Positions 10,316-19,971 are shown, counted from the first letter of the stretch. The stretch is DNA of 64,000 bases from Coprococcus phoceensis (GCF_900104635.1 NZ_FNWC01000007.1:1-64000), one strand, 5' to 3'. Numbers and translations are program-made. Notes: generated from the letters alone by a model not told the origin.

Positions 10316-11536
10316 CTATTTACGGAATGCAAAGAGCGGAAGTCCATTTTCGGTTGGAACATCTACAGAGCCTTGAATTAATGGGGCTGCATAACGAATA
10401 AACTCATCGGTTACATCGGAACCATCTTTGGTGATCCAAGAGAGAGGAACAGCTTTTTCCTGATTACAGATAATATTGACATCCGCAGTAGAAAAAGAAA
10501 GTTCATAAGGGGAAGTGTTCGTCCTCACAAAAGAGATCATCTTTCCTGTCTCCCCATTCAATGCTGCATTTACGGCAAAAGCACCGGAGTGATCCGCTTC
10601 ATCTAAATCTGTCTTAGAAAGGCAGGAAGAAGAGCAGCGCTGACTCACATTCAGCTCTACGGAACGCACTTTTACACCAAGTTTTTCTTTTATGAGATTC
10701 TCCAGGTATTTTCCGGAACCTGTAAGCATCTTATGGCCAAAGGTATCAACACCCACGTCGCTTGCAAATTCACAGATAAAAGTACCATTTCCATCATTGA
10801 TTCCCTCGGAAACACATACAACAAGGTTAGGGGTTGTCTCTAAAGCTTTTTTCACTTTTTCGAGAAAATCTTCCTGATTAAATGCAACTTCTGGAAGATA
10901 GATAAGCACCGGATTATCTCCCTCAAATTTTCTTGCAAGAGCACTTGCAGCAGTCAGCCATCCGGCATGACGTCCCATGATTTCTACAATTGTTACAGAT
11001 TTTTTATTATCGTATACAGAGGCATCAATAGCGATTTCTCGTACTGTAGTCGCGACAAATTTTGCGGCGCTGCCAAATCCAGGTGTGTGATCAGTCTCAA
11101 CCAAATCATTGTCAATTGTTTTAGGAACACCGATTACACGAATCGGACTTTGAATCTTGGCTGCGTAGCGAGAAAGCTTACTGACAGTATCCATAGAGTC
11201 ATTTCCGCCAATATAAAAGAAATAACCGATATTGTAGTCTTCAAATTTTTGAAATAGTTCAGGATATACTGGATTATTTAAATCTTCCGGCAGCTTGTAG
11301 CGGCAAGACCCAAGGTAAGAACCAGGGGTAGTTCGGATGAGTTCTAAATCTCCGTTTTTCAGTAATGGGTGCATGTCCATAATCTGATTGCTTAGAAAAC
11401 CTTCAATTCCATTTATCATACCATATACATGTTCTATCGATTCCGGATGTTTGAAGCCTTCGGATACAACACCATACAGACTTCCATTTATCACTGCAGT
11501 AGGTCCTCCAGACTGACCGACGATCATATTTTTCAT
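10316..11536 (-). CDS. pfp: 6-phosphofructokinase paralogue, probably pyrophosphate-dependent
   Basis: Second copy of the long PFK group, 406 residues from the ATG at 11536. That start is preferred because GGAGGAA sits just upstream; an in-frame ATG at 11551 overlaps the site itself. It carries VGQSGGPTAVIN, GGNDSMDT, PKTIDNDL and MGRHAGWLTAASALA. Asp and Lys again occupy the two positions that select PPi over ATP. The two window copies differ widely outside the motifs, so this is not a recent duplication. A promoter-like pair (TTGTAA, 17 bp, TATAGT) precedes it on the minus strand. Division of labour between the copies (direction, donor, sugar) cannot be read from sequence. Confidence 0.9.
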   Translation of the reverse strand: MKNMIVGQSGGPTAVINGSLYGVVSEGFKHPESIEHVYGMINGIEGFLSNQIMDMHPLLKNGDLELIRTTPGSYLGSCRYKLPEDLNNPVYPELFQKFEDYNIGYFFYIGGNDSMDTVSKLSRYAAKIQSPIRVIGVPKTIDNDLVETDHTPGFGSAAKFVATTVREIAIDASVYDNKKSVTIVEIMGRHAGWLTAASALARKFEGDNPVLIYLPEVAFNQEDFLEKVKKALETTPNLVVCVSEGINDGNGTFICEFASDVGVDTFGHKMLTGSGKYLENLIKEKLGVKVRSVELNVSQRCSSSCLSKTDLDEADHSGAFAVNAALNGETGKMISFVRTNTSPYELSFSTADVNIICNQEKAVPLSWITKDGSDVTDEFIRYAAPLIQGSVDVPTENGLPLFAFRK

Positions 11537-11605
11537 TTGTAATTCCTCCATTTATGTAATCTATATTTACTATAACGGAAATTCGTGGAATTTACAATAT
11601 ATGTG

Positions 11606-11634
11606 TTGGAAAATTGCCCAAAATGAATTATACT
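11606..11634 (+). promoter_or_regulatory. Candidate promoter for the glycosyltransferase gene
   Basis: TTGGAA and TATACT separated by 17 bp, 34 bases before the ATG. It lies back to back with the minus-strand promoter of the phosphofructokinase gene. Confidence 0.5.
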
Positions 11635-11667
11635 ATTAAGAACGTAAAAGATTGGGAGGATTGAATC

Positions 11668-12684
11668 ATGAAGTATATATCATTTGCGATTCCCTGCTAT
11701 AATTCAGAAAGCTATATGGAACATGCAATAGAGTCGATTTTAAAAGGCGGCGAAGATGTAGAGATTATTATTGTAAATGATGGATCGATGGACGGGACAT
11801 CAGAGATTGCAAAACAGTATGAAAGAAAGTATCCGACGATTGTAAAAGCAATCGATAAAGAAAACGGAGGACATGGAGATGCGGTAAATACAGGATTGAA
11901 GCATGCTACCGGACTTTATTTTAAAGTAGTGGACAGCGATGACTGGGTAGATGAAGGGGCATTGGAAAAGATTTTAAGTGTATTACACGAACTGGTTGAA
12001 AAGCAGACGTTAATTGATATGCTTGTCTCCAATTATGTGTATGAAAAAGTAGGAGCAAAACATAAGAAGGTGATTCATTACCGGAATGTGATGCCGCAAG
12101 ATCGAATTATCACATGGAAAGAGATGGGACATTTCCGTCTCGCTCAATATATTTTGATGCATTCAGTCATTTATCGGACGGAGCTTTTGAAGATGTGTAA
12201 GCTGGAGCTGCCCAAACACACTTTTTATGTAGATAATATTTATGTTTATTATCCGTTGCCGCATGTGAAAACATTCTATTATCTGGATGTGAATTTTTAT
12301 CGTTATTTCATTGGGCGGGAGGATCAGTCGGTAAATGAGAAAAACATGATCAAGCGCATTGACCAGCAGATATTTGTTACCAAAACAATGATTGATATGT
12401 ATTCTCTAAGAAAAATTCCAAATAAAAAGCTTCGGAATTATATGACAAATTATTTGGCGATTATGATGACGGTTTCCTCTATTATATGTATTCGATCTAA
12501 GAGCCAGGAAAATCTTGATAAAAAGAAAGAACTGTGGGAATATCTGAAAAAGAAAGACCATCGAGTATATTGGAAGATAAGACATGGCATTTTGGGAGAG
12601 ACTATTAACTTGCCGGGAAAATCAGGAAGAAAGATATCCTCTATGGCATATACAGTTGCAAATCAGATTATAGGTTTTAATTGA
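11668..12684 (+). CDS. Family 2 glycosyltransferase
   Basis: A 338-residue GT-A-fold sugar transferase. The N-terminus has FAIPCYNSESYMEHAI and VEIIIVNDGSMDGT (nucleotide-sugar binding), then KENGGHGDAVNTGL and the DxD-type metal motif KVVDSDDWVD near residue 92. The rest of the protein is long and basic with no obvious membrane segment. Relatives are typically annotated as making cell-surface polysaccharide or glycolipid; the acceptor is not predictable here. ATG follows GGGAGGA. It stands alone between a divergent kinase gene and a rubrerythrin gene 57 bases downstream. Confidence 0.85.
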   Translation: MKYISFAIPCYNSESYMEHAIESILKGGEDVEIIIVNDGSMDGTSEIAKQYERKYPTIVKAIDKENGGHGDAVNTGLKHATGLYFKVVDSDDWVDEGALEKILSVLHELVEKQTLIDMLVSNYVYEKVGAKHKKVIHYRNVMPQDRIITWKEMGHFRLAQYILMHSVIYRTELLKMCKLELPKHTFYVDNIYVYYPLPHVKTFYYLDVNFYRYFIGREDQSVNEKNMIKRIDQQIFVTKTMIDMYSLRKIPNKKLRNYMTNYLAIMMTVSSIICIRSKSQENLDKKKELWEYLKKKDHRVYWKIRHGILGETINLPGKSGRKISSMAYTVANQIIGFN

Positions 12685-12741
12685 TTCTCGGATAAGTGAA
12701 GCAATTTTGGATATACTTTTCAAGGAAAGGAAGTGGAAAGG

Positions 12742-13347
12742 ATGGCGTCTCAGTTAAAGAACAGTAAAACAAAAGAAAACTTGATGAAGGCATTTGCAGG
12801 AGAAAGTCAGGCAAGAAATCGTTATACTTTTGCGGCAGAGGAAGCAAGAAAAGAGGGCTTGTATGCGGTGAGTCAAATATTTTTATTTACGGCAGAACAG
12901 GAGCGGGCTCATGCAGAGCGATTTTATGAATTGTTAAAAGAGATGGCAGGAGAAACGATTGAAATCTGTGGTGGATATCCGGTTGATAAGCAGGATTCGA
13001 CTGAAGAACTACTTTATGCGGCACAGCACAATGAATATGAAGAGGCGGATGATGTGTATCAGTCTTTTGGTGACGTGGCAAAAGAAGAAGGATTTATGGA
13101 AGTTGCATCCGCTTTTTATCAGATTGCGAAAATAGAGAAGATTCATGGAGACAGATTCGGAAAACTGGCGGAACTGTTAAAGACAGGAGCATATTTTGAG
13201 TGTCAAGAAGGTGAAAAATGGATGTGCTTAAATTGTGGGCATATTCATAGTGGATTGAAAGTACCGGGAGTATGTCCCGTATGCAGACATGAAAGAGGTT
13301 ACTTTATTCCTGTAAGCCTTGCACCATATCTGATGGAATGTGAATAA
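12742..13347 (+). CDS. rbr: Rubrerythrin
   Basis: Non-haem diiron peroxidase that detoxifies hydrogen peroxide in anaerobes. The 201-residue product has the ferritin-like four-helix domain: AGESQARNRYTFAAEEARKEG with the first ligand Glu, TAEQERAHAERF (ExxH), and IAKIEKIHGDRF (ExxH). A C-terminal rubredoxin-like domain carries two knuckles, CLNCG and CPVC. The length and order match classical rubrerythrins. ATG 12742 is preferred because it fits the conserved N-terminus; a GTG at 12733 is possible. Electron donors would be ferredoxin or rubredoxin; a small ferredoxin is encoded at 27832. Confidence 0.92.
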   Translation: MASQLKNSKTKENLMKAFAGESQARNRYTFAAEEARKEGLYAVSQIFLFTAEQERAHAERFYELLKEMAGETIEICGGYPVDKQDSTEELLYAAQHNEYEEADDVYQSFGDVAKEEGFMEVASAFYQIAKIEKIHGDRFGKLAELLKTGAYFECQEGEKWMCLNCGHIHSGLKVPGVCPVCRHERGYFIPVSLAPYLMECE

Positions 13348-13355
13348 TGACAGTA

Positions 13356-13383
13356 TCCCGATAAGCGTTAAGGCTTATCGGGA
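13356..13383. terminator. Bidirectional terminator-like hairpin
   Basis: TCCCGATAAGC and GCTTATCGGGA form a perfect 11-bp stem with a 6-nt loop between two convergent genes. T-tracts are weak on both sides. Confidence 0.65.
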
Positions 13384-13389
13384 GAATAC

Positions 13390-14532
13390 TTATTCTACTG
13401 TGCCAATTGGCAAAGTGCGGACAGGAACACCGTTGACTTCTACCTGATCGTTGATTTCAATGACGAGGCATTGTTTTCCATCGATCATTTTTGTCTCCAC
13501 AAGATCGGTGCGGTCTGGATTGACTTTGATGGAAACATCAGGTGTTTCAATACTGAATTTTCTGGTCTCAGCAATATTCGTTGCCAAAAAAGATGCTTCT
13601 TCGCCTGCTATGGTGTCAAAATTATTATCAAATGTTTCAATTTTTTCATCTGCAACACCGCTTTTTGCAAGGAGGCGTTTTACTTCGGGTTTCGTAAGTA
13701 CAGGCACTTCCGGAGCATCTTTGGTCTCTTCGATCATCTCATTTAAGTTATCATGAATATTTTTAACAACCGTATAATCGCACTCTTCGCCAAGTGTATT
13801 CATCACAACGGCATGGAAGGTATCTTTTTGACTGCCTGCTGACATTGGGAAGGTACACCCGAGGGCGTTTTCGATAAATTCAGGTTGTAAATCTTCTGGC
13901 TTTTTTGAGTAGTACAATACCCCATGAATATCAGTGCTTCTGTCATTGAATACAGGGAATAAGAATCCTTTTACCGGTGGTTCGACAATCCAGTCACGAA
14001 TCCGGTTTTCGACATGGTTCGTCTCAGGATTGTAGCAAAGTCCTTCTTTGGAAAGGTGAACCGGACAGATACTGCAAAGCACATATTCAAAAACTTCATC
14101 TGAAGCATCGAACATCTCAGTTCCATCAGTAGATTTTCCTGGAATGTCATAGGCAACGTGGATGAGAATAATGTAGTAATTCTCTCCATAATTGTAATTT
14201 TCAATAATCTTTTGATAAAATTCTTCGATGAGCATATCATCTTGCAGTTTACTGTCGCGAAGCTGCAAAAGAAATTCCTGTGTTCCACCGGAGAGTTCTT
14301 GTTCCAGTGGAAATTCCATGTTCAGCAGATTTTTTCCGATTGTTCCGGAGAGTGTCTGTTTAAAGATATTGAGATACTTGAAAATTTCTTCTTCCGGAAG
14401 GGACAAAAAGGCATCTTTCGTCTGTGATTTAATTTCTTTTTCCCCATCTACATAGCAGCCGCAGATTCGGGTGATAGAGCAGTCTTCGGGTTTGAACTGC
14501 TTTCTAAGTTCTAATACTTCTTTTTTATTCAT
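13390..14532 (-). CDS. DUF4317 family protein
   Basis: A 380-residue cytoplasmic protein of unknown function, recognised as DUF4317 from its start (MNKKEVLELRKQFKPEDCSI), the CxVDGEKEI segment, the YIILIHVAYDIPGK strand and the SICPVHLSK region. This family is common in Lachnospiraceae and relatives. No signal peptide, membrane segment or catalytic motif is evident. ATG 14532 is chosen because GAGGAG lies about 8 bases upstream; a longer reading frame to 14577 lacks a ribosome site. It is convergent with the rubrerythrin gene and divergent from the protease gene. Confidence 0.8.
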   Translation of the reverse strand: MNKKEVLELRKQFKPEDCSITRICGCYVDGEKEIKSQTKDAFLSLPEEEIFKYLNIFKQTLSGTIGKNLLNMEFPLEQELSGGTQEFLLQLRDSKLQDDMLIEEFYQKIIENYNYGENYYIILIHVAYDIPGKSTDGTEMFDASDEVFEYVLCSICPVHLSKEGLCYNPETNHVENRIRDWIVEPPVKGFLFPVFNDRSTDIHGVLYYSKKPEDLQPEFIENALGCTFPMSAGSQKDTFHAVVMNTLGEECDYTVVKNIHDNLNEMIEETKDAPEVPVLTKPEVKRLLAKSGVADEKIETFDNNFDTIAGEEASFLATNIAETRKFSIETPDVSIKVNPDRTDLVETKMIDGKQCLVIEINDQVEVNGVPVRTLPIGTVE

Positions 14533-14638
14533 AATGGATACTCCTCTTTTATCATAATACTGATGTAATATTAGCATATGGAAAAAAAATTTACAAATAA
14601 ATTATCGGAATGAATATGTTAGTATGGGAGGTGAAAAT

Positions 14639-16375
14639 ATGGCAGACCAAAAAATAGAGAATCTGTTAAATCTGGCATTGAATGCTACAAGACGAGAACG
14701 GGAAAAATCGCTGGAATTAGATGTTGGATATAGCAGAGATGACAAGGAATGGGAACTGATAGTGAAATATTCGGGGACATTGAATGAACTGCGGGAAATA
14801 GGAATTCAGGTGGTTGAATTGAGCAATGAATTTGCAATTTTAACAGTACCAGAGAGCTTGGTAGAACGTTTGGCTGATTTTCCACAGATTGAATATGTCG
14901 AAAAGCCGAAACGATTATTTTTTCAGGCAGCAAACGGGAGAAGAGTATCCTGTGTGCCACCAGTGCAGAACCCTCCATTTTCATTGTTTGGTTCAGGGGT
15001 TCTTGTTGCAATTATCGACTCAGGAATCGATTATACAAATCCGGATTTTCGCAATGACGACGGAACGACAAGAATACGTAATCTTTGGGATCAGACAATC
15101 ATGGGAAATCCACCGGAAGGATATTTGATAGGGACAGAATTTACGAGAGAACAGATTGATGAAGCAATAAAGCAGCCGACAGTGCCGATGCGTATGCAAA
15201 TTGTGCCGAGCGTGGATGTATCAGGTCATGGGACATCAGTAGCAGGAATTGCAGCTGGAAATGGAAGAGGAAGCAGAGGGAGAATTTATCGGGGAGTTGC
15301 GACACAGAGTGAACTTCTTGTGGTGAAACTTGGAAATCCGAGGGAAGAAGGATTCCCTCGCACAACAGAACTAATGCAGGCGATAGATTACGTAGTACGA
15401 AAAGCACTTTTTTATAAACAGCCGGTGGCAATTAATATCAGCTTTGGAAATACATATGGTTCTCATGACGGAACGAGCTTACTAGAACGATTTATAGAGG
15501 ATATTGCGAATATATGGAAGAGTGTGATTTGTATTGGAACGGGAAATGAAGGAAGAAGTGCAGGGCACAAAGCTGGAATTGTCAGGGAAAATGAAGAAAC
15601 GGTTATCCAGCTTGCAGTGCAGGAACAGGAACCCGCGCTAAATCTTCAAATTTGGAAAGCTTACTATGACATCATGGATATTTCTTTTGTATCACCGTCT
15701 GGGGAAAGAATAGGACCGATTCAGGAAGTGCTTGGAACACAGCGGTTTTCTGTGGGAAATACAGAACTTTTGCTCTATTATGGAGAACCAAGTCCATACA
15801 GTACTGCACAGGAAATTTATGTTGATTTTCTACCGAAAGAGGTATATATCAACAGTGGCATTTGGGAGATTGTGTTGACACCGAGAAAGATTATATCAGG
15901 AAATTATGCGATGTGGCTCCCGAGTGAAAATGTATTGAATCCGGGAACAGCATTTTTATTCCCGACGGAGACCGGAACACTCACGATACCATCTACAGCT
16001 TCGCGTACAATTGGTGTGGGGGCATACGATGCACTTACTTTTTCCTATGCGGATTTCTCAGGACGCGGACAAAGGGGGGCAGGGAGATTATCAAAACCGG
16101 ATATTGTTGCGCCAGGTGTGAATGTTACAGCACCGACGACTAGTGGCACATATGCAAGCTTCAGTGGGACATCATTTGCCACACCGTTTGTAACCGGAGG
16201 AGCGGCGCTTATGATGGAGTGGGGAATCATTAAGGAAAATGATCCGTATTTATATGGAGAAAAGGTAAAGGCATATATGCAAAGGGGAGCGAGACCGCTG
16301 CCTGGATTCACAGAGTATCCGAATCCGCAGGTGGGATATGGAGCACTGTGCGTAAGAGACAGTATTCCGATATAA
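14639..16375 (+). CDS. Subtilisin-family serine protease, CspB-like
   Basis: S8 peptidase of 578 residues. The catalytic triad is complete: Asp about 127 (VAIIDSGIDYTNPDF), His about 197 (SGHGTSVAGIAAG) and Ser about 512 (FSGTSFATP). A short N-terminal prodomain (VERLADFPQIEYVEKPKR) precedes the catalytic domain. An insertion of about 130 residues (roughly 315-445) between His and Ser parallels the jelly-roll insert of clostridial Csp germination proteases. No signal peptide is present, also as in Csp proteins. ATG 14639 follows GGGAGGTG. A spore-cortex role is inference from similarity; gut Lachnospiraceae carry many such peptidases of unknown substrate. Confidence 0.85.
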   Translation: MADQKIENLLNLALNATRREREKSLELDVGYSRDDKEWELIVKYSGTLNELREIGIQVVELSNEFAILTVPESLVERLADFPQIEYVEKPKRLFFQAANGRRVSCVPPVQNPPFSLFGSGVLVAIIDSGIDYTNPDFRNDDGTTRIRNLWDQTIMGNPPEGYLIGTEFTREQIDEAIKQPTVPMRMQIVPSVDVSGHGTSVAGIAAGNGRGSRGRIYRGVATQSELLVVKLGNPREEGFPRTTELMQAIDYVVRKALFYKQPVAINISFGNTYGSHDGTSLLERFIEDIANIWKSVICIGTGNEGRSAGHKAGIVRENEETVIQLAVQEQEPALNLQIWKAYYDIMDISFVSPSGERIGPIQEVLGTQRFSVGNTELLLYYGEPSPYSTAQEIYVDFLPKEVYINSGIWEIVLTPRKIISGNYAMWLPSENVLNPGTAFLFPTETGTLTIPSTASRTIGVGAYDALTFSYADFSGRGQRGAGRLSKPDIVAPGVNVTAPTTSGTYASFSGTSFATPFVTGGAALMMEWGIIKENDPYLYGEKVKAYMQRGARPLPGFTEYPNPQVGYGALCVRDSIPI

Positions 16376-16419
16376 GAAAAGTCTCTCTTACATCAGGGCT
16401 GATGCGTAAGAGACTTTTC
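16376..16419. terminator. Bidirectional terminator between convergent genes
   Basis: A long stem (GAAAAGTCTCT...TTAC with GTAAGAGACTTTTC) begins just after the protease stop and ends 3 bases before the end of the ABC permease gene. A/T-rich arms give T-runs in both directions. Confidence 0.8.
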
Positions 16420-16421
16420 TC

Positions 16422-18443
16422 TTAATTAAGAAGATCTTTGAGACAATCTGGAATTTGTTCGGAGTTCAGATAAAATAGATTGGAAGAACTATAAATGTTG
16501 CTTTTAAATGTTACAATAAATTCAATCGGTTTTTTATAGAAATAGTAGGGAACCCATGTGAGTTTTGGAAGAATCTTTGCAATGTATTCCGGAGTATTGA
16601 AAACAATATTTTTTTGATTGTCTTGATTCGTTGCTTCAATGCGTTGCACATTATCTAACGCTATTTTTGTTGGAAGGTCATAGCCAAGTTCTTTTAAATA
16701 GTCATATGTGTTTGTAAAACTGCAAAAAAGTGGTCGCATGTATGTATCAGACGAATTCTTCGGAGCAAAATTAATAGTTCCGCTTGGAAATTGATTGGTC
16801 AAATCAAAATAGCTGGCATTGACCAGATCTTTTTGATAAATATCCAACAACGTCTTCATTTGAGCAGCTGAAATATTCAGTTTACTCGTGGATTGGTAAA
16901 TATCAGTTACCTCCGCATATTGAAAGTCTAAAGAAGAATACAAATTAGTCTGAAACAATGCTTCTTTATATTGTTGATTGTTTAGAAGGTATTTGGCACA
17001 GTTTTGCGCATCAGTTTTGTTAATCAGATACATTCTGTAAACACTTCGCCCATTTTTTAAGTTGTATTTCAAATTTACATATTGAGCAGTTTCGTCCGTC
17101 ATATCAAATGTGGCTGCCCCTTTTTGAGCGAGCTGATAAACTGGATCAAAGTCTTTTAGTGCAGAAGAATCTAAAAAGTCTTTGATTGACTGGACATTGG
17201 TAGGAATTGGATAGTTAAAACGAGTATTAAAATCTTCCATGTAAATTGCGATGCTCTCGATCTCATTTTTTTTCGGAATGTAGTTATCATATTTGAACAA
17301 ATCAAATTTGTAGATTGCAGTAATTCCGAATGCAAGACTGACAGAAAGCAATAAAGCCCCCTTTTTGGCAAATAAATGTTTTAAGTCCATTGTATAAATA
17401 AATTCAATTACAATTGCAAAAATAAATGTGCATAATATAGCAAGTATAAAAATTACAATATTGTTGGAAGCTTGATTCGCTAAACTATCAAGATAAAATG
17501 CAGCGCAGATTCCAAGCGGAATGCTCAATAATATTTTCAGTACAGATTCTGCTTTTGGAAACGCGATAGGTTTCCCGGCAGTTTCTGTAGGGCGCAATCG
17601 ATACAAAAAAATCCCAAGCAGTAAAAATACGACTGTTCCAATCACTGAAAAAAGAATTAACTTGTACGGAACTGTCTGGTTAGACATTTGGTTTAACGTG
17701 GAAATATAAGCTAACAAAGGAGAAGAAAGCCCGTCGCTTCCATCAGTTGTTATATAAAGTGATTTGAACCAACTAAACCAATAAGCGTCAACTTTCAAAA
17801 AATATGTAGAGAAAAAGCGTATCGCCAATAATCGGAAAAGTGCAATAATAAGAGTTCCGTATGAAAAAAGGCTAAGTGTGACAATGAGTCCAATCAATAA
17901 TTTCCCTGTCATAATCATGGAAAAAACGGTAAGTGTATATAAGAATAAGAAAAACAAAACATGTATTCCAAATGCAGCAAAACTTACTTTTAATAATTCT
18001 AAGGACATGTATCCCTGAAAGGAAATACTTAGCATGCTGACTAACAGATTTAGCGTAAATGGAATCAGAAAAATAAGAAATCCACTTACAAATTGGATAA
18101 AAAATAGTCTCTCACGTCGGATTGGCAAACTGTGTATAAGATTTAGTTTTTCTTTGGAATGCAGATAATAGAAACCAGACACCCCACAAAGGATTGCAAA
18201 TAAAATCACACAAAAGACAACAGCGTTATTATTAAATCCCATGAAATTAAATAACCAAAATTTAAAATCTTTCATGGTAAAGCCCGGAGAAACAGTGTTT
18301 ATCCAATTTTTCTTTTCATTGATCCCGATAATAAGCATCAGAGGCTGAAATAAAAATGTTACGGTGGAAAGAATTGCAATCAGCCAAGTCCTTTGGCGCA
18401 AATCTTCTTTTATAAATTTAATACATGAAATTTTTGATGTCAT
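16422..18443 (-). CDS. ABC transporter permease (ABC-2 type)
   Basis: A 673-residue membrane protein partnered with the ATPase encoded just upstream, whose coding sequence it overlaps by 26 bases. The first half has several hydrophobic helices (starting with TWLIAILSTVTFLFQPLMLI), the IHSLPIRRERLFFIQF motif typical of YtrC/BceB-like permeases, and further helices to about residue 365. The last 290 residues form a large, mostly hydrophilic domain. That length and tail resemble YtrC/D-type permeases. Substrate is unknown. The start at 18443 has GGAGG about 9 bases upstream, inside the ATPase gene. Confidence 0.78.
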   Translation of the reverse strand: MTSKISCIKFIKEDLRQRTWLIAILSTVTFLFQPLMLIIGINEKKNWINTVSPGFTMKDFKFWLFNFMGFNNNAVVFCVILFAILCGVSGFYYLHSKEKLNLIHSLPIRRERLFFIQFVSGFLIFLIPFTLNLLVSMLSISFQGYMSLELLKVSFAAFGIHVLFFLFLYTLTVFSMIMTGKLLIGLIVTLSLFSYGTLIIALFRLLAIRFFSTYFLKVDAYWFSWFKSLYITTDGSDGLSSPLLAYISTLNQMSNQTVPYKLILFSVIGTVVFLLLGIFLYRLRPTETAGKPIAFPKAESVLKILLSIPLGICAAFYLDSLANQASNNIVIFILAILCTFIFAIVIEFIYTMDLKHLFAKKGALLLSVSLAFGITAIYKFDLFKYDNYIPKKNEIESIAIYMEDFNTRFNYPIPTNVQSIKDFLDSSALKDFDPVYQLAQKGAATFDMTDETAQYVNLKYNLKNGRSVYRMYLINKTDAQNCAKYLLNNQQYKEALFQTNLYSSLDFQYAEVTDIYQSTSKLNISAAQMKTLLDIYQKDLVNASYFDLTNQFPSGTINFAPKNSSDTYMRPLFCSFTNTYDYLKELGYDLPTKIALDNVQRIEATNQDNQKNIVFNTPEYIAKILPKLTWVPYYFYKKPIEFIVTFKSNIYSSSNLFYLNSEQIPDCLKDLLN

Positions 18444-19320
18444 ATCCGGCAGCCTCCGTTTCGCTAATAAAGATTTCTTCTAATGAAAGGGGTAATACCT
18501 CAGCAAAAAGAGGCGATTTTGTATTGACCCTTTCTAAAATTTCCTCACGAGTTCCGCGTGCAACGATGGTAGTCAGTGAACCACGTTTTTCGCGGTGCAG
18601 AATTTCTAACTGTCTGAGAAGTTCTTCTTCTGCGACAGGATCTTCAATCACACACTGCAGGCGGTGGACATGGAATTTCAAGTCTTCTAAATCTTGAGAT
18701 AAAAGTATTCCGCCTTTGTGTAAAAGTCCGATATGATCACAGATATCTTCCAATTCTCTCAGATTGTGTGAGGAGATGACCGGCGTGAAATTTCTATTTA
18801 AAAGTTCAGCTGCAAAAATACCTTTTACAGACTGGCGAACAACAGGGTCTAAACCGTCGAACGTCTCGTCACAGAAAAGATATTTTGTGTTTGCACAGAT
18901 GCCGAGCAAAATAGAGACTTGTTTTTTCATTCCTTTTGAAAAATCGCTGATTTTTTCCTGAATATCTATATGGAATTGTCTGGCAAGCTCTTCAAAGCGG
19001 ATCGTATCAAATTGCGAGTAAGCAAGGCTGTAGTAATGCGCCATAGTATGAGGAGTCGCATTTGGGAAAAAATATGGATTATCGGATAAAAAACAAATAT
19101 CTGCTTTTGTAAGTTCGTTTTCAAATACAGGATGGTCATCGATGATGACAGTTCCGGAATCAGGCTTTAGAATACCGCTTAATATTTTTAAAAAGGTACT
19201 TTTGCCCGCGCCATTTGTCCCAAGCAGACCGAAAATGTGTTCATCGTGAATGGAAGCGGTTATATGATCAAGTGCCATTTTCTTACCATATGACTTACTT
19301 AGATTGTCAACCTGAATCAT
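18418..19320 (-). CDS. ABC transporter ATP-binding protein (YtrB-like)
   Basis: A 300-residue ATPase that powers the permease encoded downstream. Walker A GTNGAGKSTFLK, a variant signature DFSKGMKKQVSI in place of LSGGQ, Walker B YLFCDETFDGLDP and the switch SSHNLRELED are all present. The FSKGM signature is typical of YtrB/BcrA-like exporters. AGGAGG lies upstream of the ATG. No GntR (YtrA-type) regulator precedes it, unlike the Bacillus ytr operon. Confidence 0.87.
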   Translation of the reverse strand: MIQVDNLSKSYGKKMALDHITASIHDEHIFGLLGTNGAGKSTFLKILSGILKPDSGTVIIDDHPVFENELTKADICFLSDNPYFFPNATPHTMAHYYSLAYSQFDTIRFEELARQFHIDIQEKISDFSKGMKKQVSILLGICANTKYLFCDETFDGLDPVVRQSVKGIFAAELLNRNFTPVISSHNLRELEDICDHIGLLHKGGILLSQDLEDLKFHVHRLQCVIEDPVAEEELLRQLEILHREKRGSLTTIVARGTREEILERVNTKSPLFAEVLPLSLEEIFISETEAAGYDIKNFMY

Positions 19321-19342
19321 TGTGTTTCCTCCTAGAAAGCTG

Positions 19343-19894
19343 TTACAATTTTACGTATCTTGGACGGTGTCCGGTATATTTTAGAAATTTTTTGATAATA
19401 TCATCCATTTTGATCTTGAGACTGGAAGTATTGATACATGGGTGGCATCCGATATATTCATCATCCATTAAGTCCTTGTCGATCAAAAGATCTACGTACC
19501 AGTCTTTGTCGTTCATCAGTCCGAGAACACTTACTGATCCAGGAGTGATATTCAGAAATTTTTCCATATATTCCGGCTCGGCAAAAGAAAGTCTTGAGAT
19601 GCCAAGCTGCTTCGAAAGATCTTTCGTCATGAATTTTTTGTCTCCTGGTATCAATAACAGGAAAAAGGTTGTTTTTTGCTGATTGCGCAGGAATAGATTC
19701 TTGCACATTGTAACCCCGAGGGCTTCGTCAACAGCAGCACATTCTTCCATTGTGCCGGCAACATCGTGGTCTACTCCTTCATATGGGATTTTCAGTTTAT
19801 CTAATAGCTCATATACTGCCATCTCTTTTGGCAGACGATTTCCGTCTGTCGGGGCAGAAGTAAAATGTTTTTCGCTGATATGTATTTCACTCAT
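19343..19894 (-). CDS. proX: Prolyl-tRNA editing (YbaK/ProX) deacylase
   Basis: A free-standing editing domain that hydrolyses mischarged aminoacyl-tRNA, usually Ala- or Cys-tRNA(Pro). The 183-residue product shows VDHDVAGTMEECAAVDEALG, CKNLFLRNQQKTTFFLLLIPGDKKF, SRLSFAEPEYMEKFLNITPGSVSVLGLMND and a C-terminal GCHPCINTSSLKI, which together mark the ProX/PrdX branch. ATG 19894 follows GAAAGGAATT; a longer frame lacks a site. A minus-strand promoter (TTGTTA, 17 bp, TATACT) precedes it. It is separated by 22 bases from the downstream ABC genes, which may be co-transcribed. Confidence 0.85.
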   Translation of the reverse strand: MSEIHISEKHFTSAPTDGNRLPKEMAVYELLDKLKIPYEGVDHDVAGTMEECAAVDEALGVTMCKNLFLRNQQKTTFFLLLIPGDKKFMTKDLSKQLGISRLSFAEPEYMEKFLNITPGSVSVLGLMNDKDWYVDLLIDKDLMDDEYIGCHPCINTSSLKIKMDDIIKKFLKYTGHRPRYVKL

Positions 19895-19971
19895 AAAAAT
19901 AATTCCTTTCTTGTATAGAGTTCTTTCTATGGCTAAGTATAATGGAAAGTGAAACAAATAACAAGCTAGAA

